A stretch of 40,431 bases of DNA from DATFXM01 sp035315885 (GCA_035315885.1 DATFXM010000016.1:1-40431), one strand, 5' to 3'. Positions 7,922 to 16,992 are shown, counted from the first letter of the stretch. Notes: generated by a model not told the origin, from the letters alone. A program made the numbers and translations.

Positions 7922-9193
7922 TTACTGTCCCCAGACTCTGACGTAGTCCACCAGCATCTGCTGCGGAAAGACCGTGCTACTGTTCGGGCTCCCAACAAAG
8001 TTGCCTCCGACGGCAACGTTTAGCAGCACGAAAAACTGTCCCTGGAACTCTGACGTGCTGTTAATCCCTCCAGCGATGTTGCCCTCCGCATACTGAACTC
8101 CGTCCACGTACCATTTGATAGACGTCGTCGTGCGCGCGATTGCGTAGGTGTGAAACCCCGCGGCAAGCGAAACCGATGAGTTGAACGTGCCTCCGAAGGA
8201 TGCGTGGGCTCCGTTGGAGTCCGCCCAGTGCATTGTTCCAAAATTCCTGAATGGGTTCTGACCCTGCATCTCCATGATGTCGATCTCGCCACAGGCCGGC
8301 CACCCTACCGTTCCGATGTTGGAGCCAAGAGTCCAGAACGCGGGCCAAATGCCCTGCCCCGAAGGCGCCTGGATGCGTGCCTCAATCCAGGTGTTGACTC
8401 CGAATGACTGGTGGCCTGCTGTCTTCATTCGGGCAGAGGTGTAGGAACTGCCACCGAGGTTCTCTCGTCGCGCCTCAATTATTAGTCTTCCATTCTGGAT
8501 GCGCGCGTTTTCTGGCCGATTCGTATAGTTCTCCAGCTCGTTGTTGCCAAAGCCGCTGTTGCCAAGCTCAAAACTCCAATTCGCGGTGTTGATCGTAGGT
8601 CCATCGAATTCATCAGACCACAGCAGCCGAGGGAATCCCGGAGGCGCAACTGGTCCGGCGCCGGGTGTGCCTGTTCCCCAGGTAAAAGTTTCCCACGTAC
8701 TGGCAGCCGTACGGTCCGACACTAGTGGTGCGAAGTCACCGCGATTCAGATCGGCCGATACGAATCGCGAAGTTGTCTGTCCGGTCAACGTGAAGGTTGT
8801 GCTTGAAAGGTCGGTCCACCGAAACTGTTCCCAGCCGGCTACCCGCGTGCGATCGGCCACCAGCGGCGCCCACGACCCACGATTCAAATCGGCGGAGACA
8901 AACAGGCCGGTTCCAACAGACTTAAAAGCAATCAGCCCGTTTCCGGCGTCAATCACTTGAAAGCGTTCAAAGCTGCCTACCGCTGTCCGATCAGCGACCA
9001 GCGGGGCGTACGAGGCGCGATTAATATCCGCCGATACGTAGCGGTTGGTTGCGGAAGCCTTCAACCAGATTGTCTGGCCGACGGGAGCGGCGGCGTGAGT
9101 AGCGGTCGCCGCGGTTAATGTGGTCAACAGCGACAGGAAGATCTTTATCGCGGCTGAACGCCAGCGTTCGTCGAATGATTCTAGCTTGGACAT
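7922..9193 (-). CDS. Secreted GH16 endo-glucanase/laminarinase-like enzyme with triple-repeat beta-trefoil module
   Basis: This 423-residue protein begins with a signal peptide (to about residue 35, ending THAAA). Residues about 40-175 hold three repeats about 46 residues apart, each with F/YVSADxNR followed by APLVADRT or APLVSDRT, a pattern like fascin-type beta-trefoil carbohydrate- or actin-binding modules. After a Gly/Pro linker comes a glycoside hydrolase family 16 domain (190-423) with the active site GEIDIMEMQG: Glu303 nucleophile, Asp305 and Glu308 acid/base. It would cut beta-1,3- or mixed-linkage glucans outside the cell. The ATG at 9193 is chosen over an open frame to 9286 because AGGAGGG lies just before it. 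The gene abuts a destroyed MarR gene at its 3' end. Confidence 0.93.
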   Translation of the reverse strand: MSKLESFDERWRSAAIKIFLSLLTTLTAATATHAAAPVGQTIWLKASATNRYVSADINRASYAPLVADRTAVGSFERFQVIDAGNGLIAFKSVGTGLFVSADLNRGSWAPLVADRTRVAGWEQFRWTDLSSTTFTLTGQTTSRFVSADLNRGDFAPLVSDRTAASTWETFTWGTGTPGAGPVAPPGFPRLLWSDEFDGPTINTANWSFELGNSGFGNNELENYTNRPENARIQNGRLIIEARRENLGGSSYTSARMKTAGHQSFGVNTWIEARIQAPSGQGIWPAFWTLGSNIGTVGWPACGEIDIMEMQGQNPFRNFGTMHWADSNGAHASFGGTFNSSVSLAAGFHTYAIARTTTSIKWYVDGVQYAEGNIAGGINSTSEFQGQFFVLLNVAVGGNFVGSPNSSTVFPQQMLVDYVRVWGQ

Positions 9194-9562
9194 GGGACCC
9201 TCCTTCTTCTTAAGTTGTCTGGATCCGGCGGTGGTTGTGCGTTGGGATATGCAATCCACATCACCGGCGGCAAATCTGCGCATCATTGTAGGAAGAAGGC
9301 AGTCAGAAGTCTAATCTCATAGCGAACCCGTGCGAGCGCGCTTGGAAAGCACAAAAAACGAACGCAACACTGTTGACCGCAGTGCCGCTGGGCCAACCCG
9401 GTTCCGACTTGAGCGACCCATTTTTCAGAGAAGGTGTTCCAGGTGTTAGTTCTCCGCGGTGAGACTTGGTGGGTTGTTGCTGGCCGGAACACACCAATCC
9501 GGCCCAGGCGCCTTAGCCTGGTCATTTGCACTGCACTATCGTCTAACGGCTAAGACCGCTTC

Positions 9563-10297
9563 TCAGCGGCGCGCTTTCTGTACCTTGATGCCATATTCGA
9601 GCGAGGCGTACCAATCACCTCGTCCCTGTGGCGTCAGGTCGAGGACATTCCAAATTGGGTTCAACTCGTCCAGACCACGCTCTTTGATGTCATGACCCAG
9701 TCGAGGATGACCGCTATAGAAGTGGCGAACCTTGCCATCACTCTCTTTGGTAAATACCGAAATACATGAATCCTGATTGCCTTCCCGGTCTTCGCTGCCC
9801 AGATCGAATTTGAAGGTGCTTTCGCCCGCGCTCAACAGCCGTAGCAGATTCCAATTTCGTCGGCGGGCGTGCGCTCGCAGGGATGGCAGATCAGCGGCGG
9901 CAACGATGGCAAGATCGATGTTTTGGGCCAGATGGTGAGCGATGCCGTTGAAGCTGTCGATCACACTGGTACACATCGGGCAGGGATTAGTCTGCTTCTT
10001 ACCAAACATAAAATGATAGATCAACAGCGATCGGTCAGGAGTGGTGAAGAGTTCGCTTAGTCGAACTTTATTTGTAGGCTTGTCGCCGGCATCGAGATTC
10101 TCCGGGCCCTCGGTGAACTCGTAATCCTGGATGACCGGACCGGGTGGAAGGTTCCGGCGCAGTTCTGCAACGCGCTCGCGTTGGCGCATCAATTCAATTT
10201 CTGCCAGGCGGATTTTCTCGCGCATGACGAGATAGTCGGCTGATTCGTTGGTTAAGTTCGTTTGTCGATATGTTCCTTCGATCGTTTCGTGCACCAT
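9563..10297 (-). CDS. DUF899 family thioredoxin-fold protein
   Basis: This 244-residue protein matches the DUF899 pattern: a charged N-terminal helix, the LLIYHFMFGKK segment, then NPCPMCTS with a CxxC pair (Cys106, Cys109), an NWNLLRLLSAGESTF segment, and a closing WYASLEYG. The family has an AhpC/TSA-like thioredoxin fold and is presumed to act in thiol redox or peroxide chemistry; no reaction is proven for this branch. The ATG at 10297 has GGAGGGA upstream. The VOC-family gene lies 52 bases upstream on the same strand, so the two may be one transcript. Confidence 0.88.
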   Translation of the reverse strand: MVHETIEGTYRQTNLTNESADYLVMREKIRLAEIELMRQRERVAELRRNLPPGPVIQDYEFTEGPENLDAGDKPTNKVRLSELFTTPDRSLLIYHFMFGKKQTNPCPMCTSVIDSFNGIAHHLAQNIDLAIVAAADLPSLRAHARRRNWNLLRLLSAGESTFKFDLGSEDREGNQDSCISVFTKESDGKVRHFYSGHPRLGHDIKERGLDELNPIWNVLDLTPQGRGDWYASLEYGIKVQKARR

Positions 10298-10349
10298 GAC
10301 TTATCCCTCCTTGTTTCCCCATCTCAGTTGAATGCTCATCACTGAAATA

Positions 10350-10778
10350 CTAATGAGCCGGCTCAAACAACTCGATCGGATTGCCGTCAGGATCTTCTAT
10401 TTGGATTTGCTTGCCTCCTGGGCCTGCCTCCAGTTCATTTCTAAAATGCAGTCCAGCATTCTTCAAGGATTCGATTAGGGACTCCAGGTCGTCGACCTGC
10501 AGAACTATTCGATCCCATCCGCCTGGCTGCTGGTGCGTGCCGTCCGGCATCGGGCGCGAGCCCGAAGCGCCGGGACCACTCAGAATCAGTTTGAGATTGT
10601 CGAATGAGACTTGGGCGAAGGCCGGTAGAGCTTGTCGATCTGTTTTGAACCCGAGTTGTTGCGTGTAGAAACTGACTGAGCGACTAACATCCTTCACCTG
10701 ATATCGAACACCCCAAAACCCACGGATAAAATCCCGGGCGCTGGTCACTGACTTGGACTGCCTTTCTGCTCGATTCAT
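10350..10778 (-). CDS. VOC-superfamily (glyoxalase/dioxygenase-like) protein
   Basis: This 142-residue protein has the paired beta-alpha-beta-beta-beta pattern of the vicinal oxygen chelate superfamily: GVRYQVKDVSRSVSFYTQQ and LGFKTDRQ at the start, RIVLQVDDLESLIESLKNAG in the second half, and IQIEDPDGNPIELFEP at the end. Glu139 in IELFEPAH is in a typical metal-ligand position. Members range from lyases to dioxygenases and resistance proteins, so the substrate is open. The ATG at 10778 is chosen because GGAGG lies 5 bases before it; the frame is open to a TTG 12 bases further. It precedes the DUF899 gene on the same strand. Confidence 0.88.
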   Translation of the reverse strand: MNRAERQSKSVTSARDFIRGFWGVRYQVKDVSRSVSFYTQQLGFKTDRQALPAFAQVSFDNLKLILSGPGASGSRPMPDGTHQQPGGWDRIVLQVDDLESLIESLKNAGLHFRNELEAGPGGKQIQIEDPDGNPIELFEPAH

Positions 10779-11234
10779 ATACCCCTCCAACTACGATTCT
10801 GGATGAAACGACGCAAATCATAACTAGCAACGTTCTGATAACACTTTCGGGCCTGGCCGTTATCCTGGCAACAAGCTCAAATCTCATTCTAGCGCTAGCC
10901 CCTTGTTAGTCGCGAATTGTTGTGGGCAGAGACAGCGGCAGCAGAACAATCTTCCAAGCGCGTTCTTGCGTCCCTTCGCAATAAACTCACAAGGCCAGAT
11001 GCTTCCCTGAATAAGAATCAACAACTTAATCCTGGCCCTTATTTTGCTCTCTATCCGGCGGCGAAGAATAGCTACGGGAGCCATGAGACATCTTTTGGAT
11101 AGTTGCGGCGGAGAAATGTTGGAAAAATACAACGTAGGCATTATCTCAGATCCAGATTCACGCTCTTATGAAACGAGGGTGACCAACACCATTGGCGCCA
11201 GACTGCTCTCGCAGCTCTGCGCTTTCAATCTGAT
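10779..11234. other. Intergenic stretch with one copy of a dispersed repeat
   Basis: This stretch lies between the divergent VOC gene and the TPR protein gene. No credible gene is seen. Positions 10962-11039 hold one copy of the imperfect repeat also found at 12963-13111 and 39222-39281. Confidence 0.55.
10962..11039 (+). repeat. Dispersed intergenic repeat, copy A
   Basis: The stretch starts with GTTCTTGCGTCCCTTCGC and ends with AATCAACAACTTAATCCTGG. It aligns over about 80 bases with 13035-13111, including the same order of blocks. No coding potential is seen. Function unknown. Confidence 0.5.
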
Positions 11235-12926
11235 ATGAAACGCTGTCCTCAATGCAACCGCATCGCGACCGATGACCTCCTCACTTTTTGTCGCGTCGAT
11301 GGCGTTCGGCTGGTTCAGGATAGTCGTTCATTGAACGACAGCGAAACCGTCGCGCTTCCGCCTGATAAGCCTTTAGCGGAAGCCTCGACAACCGACGAGT
11401 CTCTAAGTGCGCCGTGCCTCACGACAAATCCATTAAGTTTATCGAAGGCGACAAACGGCACACGCAATATGATCAAGGGGAGGAAGCGCCGGATCGGCAT
11501 AGCCGTTATCGCCGCCATCATCGTCTCCGCGCTGGGAAGCTCGGCTTACTACTCAATATCGCGTAAGAACAATGCGCCCATTTATTCGCTCGCTGTTTTA
11601 CCATTCATCAATGTCAGTCCCGATGAACAGCTCGATTACCTTGCTGACGGCATGACGGAGAACCTGATAAGCAATCTGTCTCAGCTTCCGATATTGAATG
11701 TGAAGGCGCATTCGTCCGTGTTGCGATTCAAAGGCAAGGATGTTTCGCCGCGACCGGTCGGCGCCGAATTGAATGTACAGGCGATCTTGAACGGCCGGCT
11801 AACCTTGCACGGAGAGCTGTTGACGCTCAGTCTGGAGTTGGCTGATGCGCGAACCGAGAATGTCATATGGAGCCAGCAATATACTCGCAAGGAGACTGAC
11901 GTCGTTTCTTTACAAAACGAGATTGCACGCGATGTAACATACAATTTAAGGGTGAAACTTGCCCGCGCCGATGAGCAGAAGTTGTCGAAGAAGTACACGA
12001 ATAACACGGAAGCATACGAGCTTTATTTGAAAGGACGTTTTTATTGGAACAAGCGAACGTTGAAAGATCTGGAAACCGCGCTGGAGTATTTCAATCAGGC
12101 AATCGCGCTTGACCCAAACTATGCGCTGGCCTATGCGGGACTGGCCGACACATACGTTCTGCTTCCCCAATATCGCAATGAACCGGTGCGCGAGGCGCTG
12201 CCGCTGGCGCAAGAAGCCGCCTTGAAAGCCTTGTCGCTGGATAGCGATTTGGCCGAGCCGCACGCAACGCTCGGACGCGTTAAGACGAACCAGTATGACT
12301 TCACCGGGGCTGAAACCGAATACAAACGCGCCATCGAACTCGATCCGAATTACGCAACCGCGCATCAATGGTACGGCATTCTGCTCTTTGATCTTGCCCG
12401 AAACGACGAATCACAAGCCGAATTGCGGCGGGCGCTGGAGCTTGATCCTCTCTCCCTCATCATAAACTTATATTACGCCGAGAGTTTTTATTACGCGCGC
12501 CAGTACGATGCTGCAATAGCACAACTAAGAAAGACTCTCGAACTTAATACTGAGTTTGCGACCACATATCAGTGGTTTACCAAATCCAATCAGGCGAATG
12601 GGAACTATGGCGAGGCCGTCAAAAGTTACGCCGCTTACCGAAAGATGATTGGCGATCGGCAAGGTGCGGCCTTGATACGCGAGAGCTTTACTAAGGGTGG
12701 CTGGACCGGGTTTTTGCAAGCAGTCACCGCAAAAGATCAAACGGCAAAATTGACTCGATACGAAGCCGTCGTCTTCCTGACCGCTCTCGGCGACAAGGAG
12801 AAAGCCTTTGCCGAACTTGAAAGGTCGTTCGATGTCTTCGGGCCATCGCTCAGAATTGACCCTCTCCTCGACCCTCTACGCGCCGACCCGCGTTTCGCGA
12901 GCATCCTTACGCGTGCAGGACTCTAG
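11235..12926 (+). CDS. Zinc-ribbon, TolB-N/FlgO-like and TPR membrane protein
   Basis: This 563-residue protein starts with a short zinc-ribbon (Cys4, Cys7, Cys19). A single membrane helix lies at about 87-106 after the basic stretch KGRKRR. Residues about 117-216 form the TolB-N/FlgO-like domain often seen behind kinase or DNA-binding domains (SLAVLPFINVSPDEQLDYLA, then LADGMTENLI). From about 250 to 480 there are at least five TPR repeats, several with the LDPNYA motif. Acidobacterial genomes carry many such proteins, some fused to winged-helix or kinase domains, which are absent here; a signalling or scaffold role is inferred. No good Shine-Dalgarno sequence precedes the ATG, so translation may be weak or the start different. 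Confidence 0.82.
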   Translation: MKRCPQCNRIATDDLLTFCRVDGVRLVQDSRSLNDSETVALPPDKPLAEASTTDESLSAPCLTTNPLSLSKATNGTRNMIKGRKRRIGIAVIAAIIVSALGSSAYYSISRKNNAPIYSLAVLPFINVSPDEQLDYLADGMTENLISNLSQLPILNVKAHSSVLRFKGKDVSPRPVGAELNVQAILNGRLTLHGELLTLSLELADARTENVIWSQQYTRKETDVVSLQNEIARDVTYNLRVKLARADEQKLSKKYTNNTEAYELYLKGRFYWNKRTLKDLETALEYFNQAIALDPNYALAYAGLADTYVLLPQYRNEPVREALPLAQEAALKALSLDSDLAEPHATLGRVKTNQYDFTGAETEYKRAIELDPNYATAHQWYGILLFDLARNDESQAELRRALELDPLSLIINLYYAESFYYARQYDAAIAQLRKTLELNTEFATTYQWFTKSNQANGNYGEAVKSYAAYRKMIGDRQGAALIRESFTKGGWTGFLQAVTAKDQTAKLTRYEAVVFLTALGDKEKAFAELERSFDVFGPSLRIDPLLDPLRADPRFASILTRAGL

Positions 12927-12962
12927 CAGAGAAAAACATCTCATCTCACACACTCAGCAATG

Positions 12963-13111
12963 TTCTTGCGAGCGTCGCCAGAAATTTGCGAACGCCAACA
13001 AGAGTTAAGAACATGTCGGGGCCAGTTTTTGACGTTTCTTGCGACCTTTCGCGAGAAATTCGCGAACATCAATCTTCTCCTGACTCGAAATCAATAACTT
13101 GAGACTGGCCC
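12963..13111 (+). repeat. Dispersed intergenic repeat, copies B1 and B2 in tandem
   Basis: Two related units lie side by side between the TPR gene and the superoxide dismutase gene: 12963-13024 and 13035-13111. Both begin TTCTTGCGA and contain AGAAATT(T/C)GCGAAC, and both end near GGCCAG or TGGCCC. The second unit matches copy A (10962-11039) best. Confidence 0.5.
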
Positions 13112-13166
13112 TCGGGTTGCCTCCTAATTGCTCGGTTCTCCACGAGAACTAAGAGGGAGGCACAAA

Positions 13167-13787
13167 ATGAAGCGATATGTTTTGCCTGAGTTGCCGTATG
13201 ACTACGCAGCTCTCGAGCCCCACTACTCGGCTCAGATCCTCGAGCTGCACCATGACAAGCATCATGCCGCCTATGTCGCCGGCGCCAACGCGACAGTCGA
13301 CAAACTGGCGGAGGCGAGACTGAAGAATGACTTCGCCGCCATCAACCAACTGGAGAAAAATCTCGCGTTCCACGTCTCCGGGCACGTGCTGCATTCAATG
13401 TTCTGGCGAAACCTGAGCCCGAAGGGCGGCGGCGAGCCGCACGGCGACTTCGCTGACGCCGTAGTTGAGTCATTCGGATCGCTGACCGGTTTGAAGTCGC
13501 AGCTCGAACAGGCGGCGCTCAATATTCAAGGCTCCGGTTGGGCAACTGTCTCGTGGGAGGCGGTCGGACAACGTCTGCTTGTCGAGCAGGTTTACGATCA
13601 CCAGGGTAATATTGGTAACGGTACCGTGCCAGTACTCGTGCTCGACATGTGGGAACACGCTTACTATCTGCAATACCTCACCGAAAAGAAGAACTACGTG
13701 GCCGCGTTCTGGAAGATTGTAAACTGGGATGATGTCGCGGCGCGGTATCAACGTGTCCGATCACTCGATCTCCTGTTGGAAGGCTGA
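13167..13787 (+). CDS. Fe/Mn superoxide dismutase
   Basis: This 206-residue enzyme converts superoxide to oxygen and hydrogen peroxide. It shows the family features in order: YVLPELPYDYAALEPHYSA, LELHHDKHHAAYV with the first histidine ligand (His28), GHVLHSMFW with the second, and the signature DMWEHAYY with the aspartate and third histidine. There is no signal peptide, so it is cytoplasmic. Iron versus manganese cannot be decided by eye. GGGAGG lies 6 bases before the ATG at 13167; the upstream in-frame extension to 13128 is not needed. It appears to be a single-gene unit. Confidence 0.95.
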   Translation: MKRYVLPELPYDYAALEPHYSAQILELHHDKHHAAYVAGANATVDKLAEARLKNDFAAINQLEKNLAFHVSGHVLHSMFWRNLSPKGGGEPHGDFADAVVESFGSLTGLKSQLEQAALNIQGSGWATVSWEAVGQRLLVEQVYDHQGNIGNGTVPVLVLDMWEHAYYLQYLTEKKNYVAAFWKIVNWDDVAARYQRVRSLDLLLEG

Positions 13788-13887
13788 GAGAGAGACTTAG
13801 AAAGCAAGAGGGAAAGTTCGGTTCTGATCGTACTTGTTCTCGGTTTGATTACGGCACGCACGATCGCGGACGTGTAGAAGCGGAGTC

Positions 13888-15438
13888 ATGCCCAGATCCA
13901 CTTCTAATCACACCGCAAGAGTGCTTCAGCAACTCTCTTTGTCGCCTCCTCAAACGCGGAATTGTAGGATGAGGACTAAATCCGTCATCCCCAGAGACAA
14001 CATAGGGATGAGCAACAACAGCGAAGCCTCAGGACCCCCGACTACGATTGAAGACGTTCTACGCCTTCTTATCAATACCACTCCGTCGTTCATTCATACC
14101 GCGCTGCCTGATGGCGCTCTTGACTTCCTGGACCAGAGCTGGCTGGAATTTGTCGGTCTTTCTCTAACAGATCTCCTCGGGTGGCGATGGACCTCAGCAA
14201 TGCATCCTGACGACGTCGAAGAGTTCGTCGGCAAATGGCGTGCGTCAGTCGCGTCCGGCGAACCCTTCGTCGCTGAATCGCGCGTCAGACGTGCCGATGG
14301 TGCATACCGCTGGTTCCTGCACCGCAAGGTGCCACTGCGCGATGAGAATGGAAAAATCATCAAGTGGTACGGCTCGAGTATAGAAATCGAAGAGCGCAAG
14401 CAGGCAGAAGAGGGGGTCAGAAAAGAAAACATCGTTCTTCGTGAGCAGATCGTCGAGACCTCGATGTTCGAGGAGATCGTGGGCACCTCCTCGGCTTTGC
14501 AGGCCATACTGCTTAAAGTAGAAAAAGTGGCACCAACCGATTCAACGGTCTTGATCACCGGAGAGACAGGCACGGGCAAAGAGCTTATCGCCCGCGCTAT
14601 CCACAAACGCTCAACGAGGTCCAATCGCGCATTCGTCAGTGTTAATTGCGCCGCCGTGCCGACGTCACTGATTGCTTCTGAGTTGTTTGGCCACGAAAAG
14701 GGGGCTTTCACTGGGGCCGCGCACCGACGAGAAGGTCGCTTCGAATTGTCGGATGGCGGAACGATTTTCCTCGACGAGGTTGGGGAGCTGCCACCTGAGG
14801 TTCAAGAGGCGCTGTTGCGCGTCCTGCAAGAGCGTGAGTTCGAGCGGGTCGGCGGCAACCGACCGCTACGCGCAAACGTCCGGGTGATTGCGGCTACCAA
14901 CCGTGACCTGGAAACTGCAATCGAAGGAAACAAATTCCGGTCCGATCTGTATTACCGACTGAACGTGTTTCCAGTGGAAATGCCTCCGCTGCGCGAGCGT
15001 CGAGATGACATCCCGTTGCTTGTCGAGTACTTTACCCAACGGTTCTCCAAGCGCATCGGCAAGCGGATCAGCAGGATCAGCAACGAGACAATGAGTGTGT
15101 TGCTGTCGTATGACTGGCCGGGCAACGTGCGAGAGATGCAGAATGTGGTTGAGAGGGCAGTCATCCTCTCAAACAAGGACACTCTGGACATTGACAGGCG
15201 ATGGCTGGCCCGACGGCAATCGAGATCTGTCGAAACCATCCAAAAGCCTCCGCGCACACTGGTTCACCAAACGCCGGCCGCCCGCGAGAAAGACACGATT
15301 GAAGCGGCGTTAGGTGAAAGCAAGGGCCGGGTATCAGGTCCGTTCGGTGCGGCATCACGACTAGGCATCCCCTCCTCGACGCTGGAATCCAAGATCAAGG
15401 CGCTGAAAATCGATAAGCGTCGTTTCAAGCAACAATAG
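13888..15438 (+). CDS. PAS-domain sigma54-dependent transcriptional activator
   Basis: This 516-residue regulator has a PAS domain (about 55-175; LDQSWLEFVGLSLTDLLGW and the C-terminal IEIEERKQAEE helix), a AAA+ domain and a Fis-type helix-turn-helix. The AAA+ part has Walker A GETGTGKE (225-232), the sigma54-contact motif GAFTGA intact (272-277), Walker B GGTIFLDEVGE (290-300) and the DWPGNVREMQN segment. The C-terminal helices (470-510) contain GAASRLGIPSSTLESKIKAL. It would open sigma54 promoters after a signal sensed by the PAS domain, probably a small ligand or cofactor. The start is uncertain: ATG at 13888 has a close GGAG; ATGs at 13969 or 14008 are also possible, and all keep the domains. 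Confidence 0.93.
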   Translation: MPRSTSNHTARVLQQLSLSPPQTRNCRMRTKSVIPRDNIGMSNNSEASGPPTTIEDVLRLLINTTPSFIHTALPDGALDFLDQSWLEFVGLSLTDLLGWRWTSAMHPDDVEEFVGKWRASVASGEPFVAESRVRRADGAYRWFLHRKVPLRDENGKIIKWYGSSIEIEERKQAEEGVRKENIVLREQIVETSMFEEIVGTSSALQAILLKVEKVAPTDSTVLITGETGTGKELIARAIHKRSTRSNRAFVSVNCAAVPTSLIASELFGHEKGAFTGAAHRREGRFELSDGGTIFLDEVGELPPEVQEALLRVLQEREFERVGGNRPLRANVRVIAATNRDLETAIEGNKFRSDLYYRLNVFPVEMPPLRERRDDIPLLVEYFTQRFSKRIGKRISRISNETMSVLLSYDWPGNVREMQNVVERAVILSNKDTLDIDRRWLARRQSRSVETIQKPPRTLVHQTPAAREKDTIEAALGESKGRVSGPFGAASRLGIPSSTLESKIKALKIDKRRFKQQ

Positions 15439-15539
15439 TCACGGCCGGCCCGACGGTACAACCATCACCCAATCTTAAGCACAATGTTCTTCTCGGCCTC
15501 CGCGTTCAAGGCGATGCTATTCTCCTCGAACGGAAAACG

Positions 15540-15917
15540 CTACCAATGCCAGATTTGATCGTGTTGTTCAAACAATTCGGCTATGTCACTCCTTCGAATC
15601 ATCTGCACGTTGCTCACGCACGACCGGCTGTCGATGCCACGCTCATCGAGATCATCCTGAACGGCGTAGACGCCGACGCCTTTTTCTCGAAGCTTGGCGA
15701 TGTCTTCCGTCGGCCTGGCGGGGTGCTTAATCGAAGCGTTCCCGATTTCCAGCGCGGGACACTCCTGGTTGACCAGGTAATTGACCGCGTTTCCACGCAG
15801 CAACACCGACAGGTCGGCGCCGGCATTCACCAGCGCCCTACTGAGCCACAGAATTGTGTCGTCCTGTTCTTCCAGCGTGGCGCGATATGCAGACTCAACG
15901 ATGTTTAATATCTTCAT
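15540..15917 (-). CDS. DsrE-like family protein, third gene of the operon
   Basis: This 125-residue protein has the small alpha/beta DsrE-like pattern: KILNIVESAYRATLEEQDD, LSRALVNAGADLSVLLRGN, and a late VGVYAVQDDLDERG. Two cysteines (Cys53, Cys100) are present; in sulfur-relay members a cysteine carries persulfide, but I cannot say that either of these does. GAGGAG lies 6 bases before the ATG at 15917, so the longer frame to 15938 is rejected. It is the last gene of a three-gene operon with 15970-16377 and 16387-16716. The family also includes proteins unrelated to sulfur transfer. Confidence 0.75.
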   Translation of the reverse strand: MKILNIVESAYRATLEEQDDTILWLSRALVNAGADLSVLLRGNAVNYLVNQECPALEIGNASIKHPARPTEDIAKLREKGVGVYAVQDDLDERGIDSRSCVSNVQMIRRSDIAELFEQHDQIWHW

Positions 15918-15969
15918 CTTCGACTCCTCTTCTGTCATTTGAAAGCAAACTTCGTCTCTCGTGCAGAGG

Positions 15970-16377
15970 TCATCGGGTTGGGATCACCAGCGTGTTGCTT
16001 GATTCCAGAGCCATTTTCAAAAAATCTGCCGGGCCGCCACGTCTTACGCCCTCGACCGAATTCGCAGCGCCACGCTCATCAACGCATAAGCCGCAATTGA
16101 CCCAGGTCAGTAGCGGGTTGCCCTTGCCCGTCTCCAGAAGCGAGCTGACAAAGTCCTTGGTCATCGGATGCGCCTCTTCCTCGACTGTGGTTCCCTTAAC
16201 CGGGTTCGCGTGCGGAGCTTGCTCCTTGAAAGCGAGGTTGACCGCGCCTTCGTAGGCGAAAACGTTGACGTTGATTCCCTTCTCGAGGGCGCACGCTATG
16301 ATCCGCAAAGCCGTAGTCGAGTTCGCCGATTCGAACGGCGGGTCCATTAATGCCAGTGTGAGTGTCTTATTAGACAT
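15970..16377 (-). CDS. DsrE-family protein (TusD-like), second gene of the operon
   Basis: This 135-residue protein fits the DsrE/TusD family: TLTLALMDPPFESANSTTAL at the start, ALEKGINVNVFAYEGAVNLA, and the NCGLCVDERG segment with Cys95 and Cys98, close to where TusD and DsrE hold the sulfur-carrying cysteine. It is therefore the best candidate in the operon for persulfide transfer. AGGAGG lies 5 bases before the ATG. The next gene upstream ends 9 bases away, which supports one transcript. Related triplets occur next to sulfur metabolism genes in other bacteria, but none is nearby here. Confidence 0.82.
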   Translation of the reverse strand: MSNKTLTLALMDPPFESANSTTALRIIACALEKGINVNVFAYEGAVNLAFKEQAPHANPVKGTTVEEEAHPMTKDFVSSLLETGKGNPLLTWVNCGLCVDERGAANSVEGVRRGGPADFLKMALESSNTLVIPTR

Positions 16378-16386
16378 GGTTCCTCC

Positions 16387-16716
16387 TTAATGCCAGATGA
16401 CTTTGGTTTGTTCGCCCACGAGGGCATCGACAAGCGCATCGATGTTTGATCGTTGTAAGCCCGGCACGAGCTCGGCGGGCTCAATGCCGCGTTCTAGAAG
16501 TGAAAAGTCATCGGCGAGCAATGTGACTCCCGCTTCTGCCAGAGCAGCCAGGTGTGAGCCGCGGGCGTTTCGCCGAGCTGCCAGCACGCCATTTTGAATG
16601 AGGAAGACGGTCACTTCATTGCCCCGCCGTCTCAAATCGATGGCGGTCTCCGCAACAAATTGCGTATCGCTTGATTCGAACGGGTCTCTGCTTTCGATGA
16701 ACAGGTAGTTGGTCAC
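16387..16716 (-). CDS. DsrE-family protein without cysteine, first gene of the operon
   Basis: This 109-residue protein carries the DsrE fold pattern: NYLFIESRDPFESSDTQFVA, then LRRRGNEVTVFLIQNGVLAA, AEAGVTLLADDFSLLERGI and a final VIWH. It has no cysteine at all, so it cannot carry persulfide and probably serves as a structural partner, as some subunits do in DsrEFH/TusBCD rings. AGGAG lies 8 bases before the GTG at 16716, which is preferred to the longer frame that begins with TTG at 16749. It is the first gene of the DsrE-like operon. Confidence 0.8.
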   Translation of the reverse strand: MTNYLFIESRDPFESSDTQFVAETAIDLRRRGNEVTVFLIQNGVLAARRNARGSHLAALAEAGVTLLADDFSLLERGIEPAELVPGLQRSNIDALVDALVGEQTKVIWH

Positions 16717-16992
16717 CGCAGCGCTCCTTTCTGAATTTGAGTGAAGCAAATGGACTCATTGGCAATCCATTCGCAGAAGATAATTCACTGAAAGGGTCGG
16801 GTAAAGCTGAATTCGTTTGGGAGTCACGGAAAACTGAACGGTGCCTGGTCCTCGGCCGCTTGCACCCGCCGAGATAGTGACGAAAGCAAGAGGTGACAGG
16901 TCCGGCACGCTGGCACTCCATTCACAGGTGCTATGTTGATGGTGCGCCGCGTTGGACTCGCAAGCTGAGGCGAGCTGGCGGAAAACTGCTCC

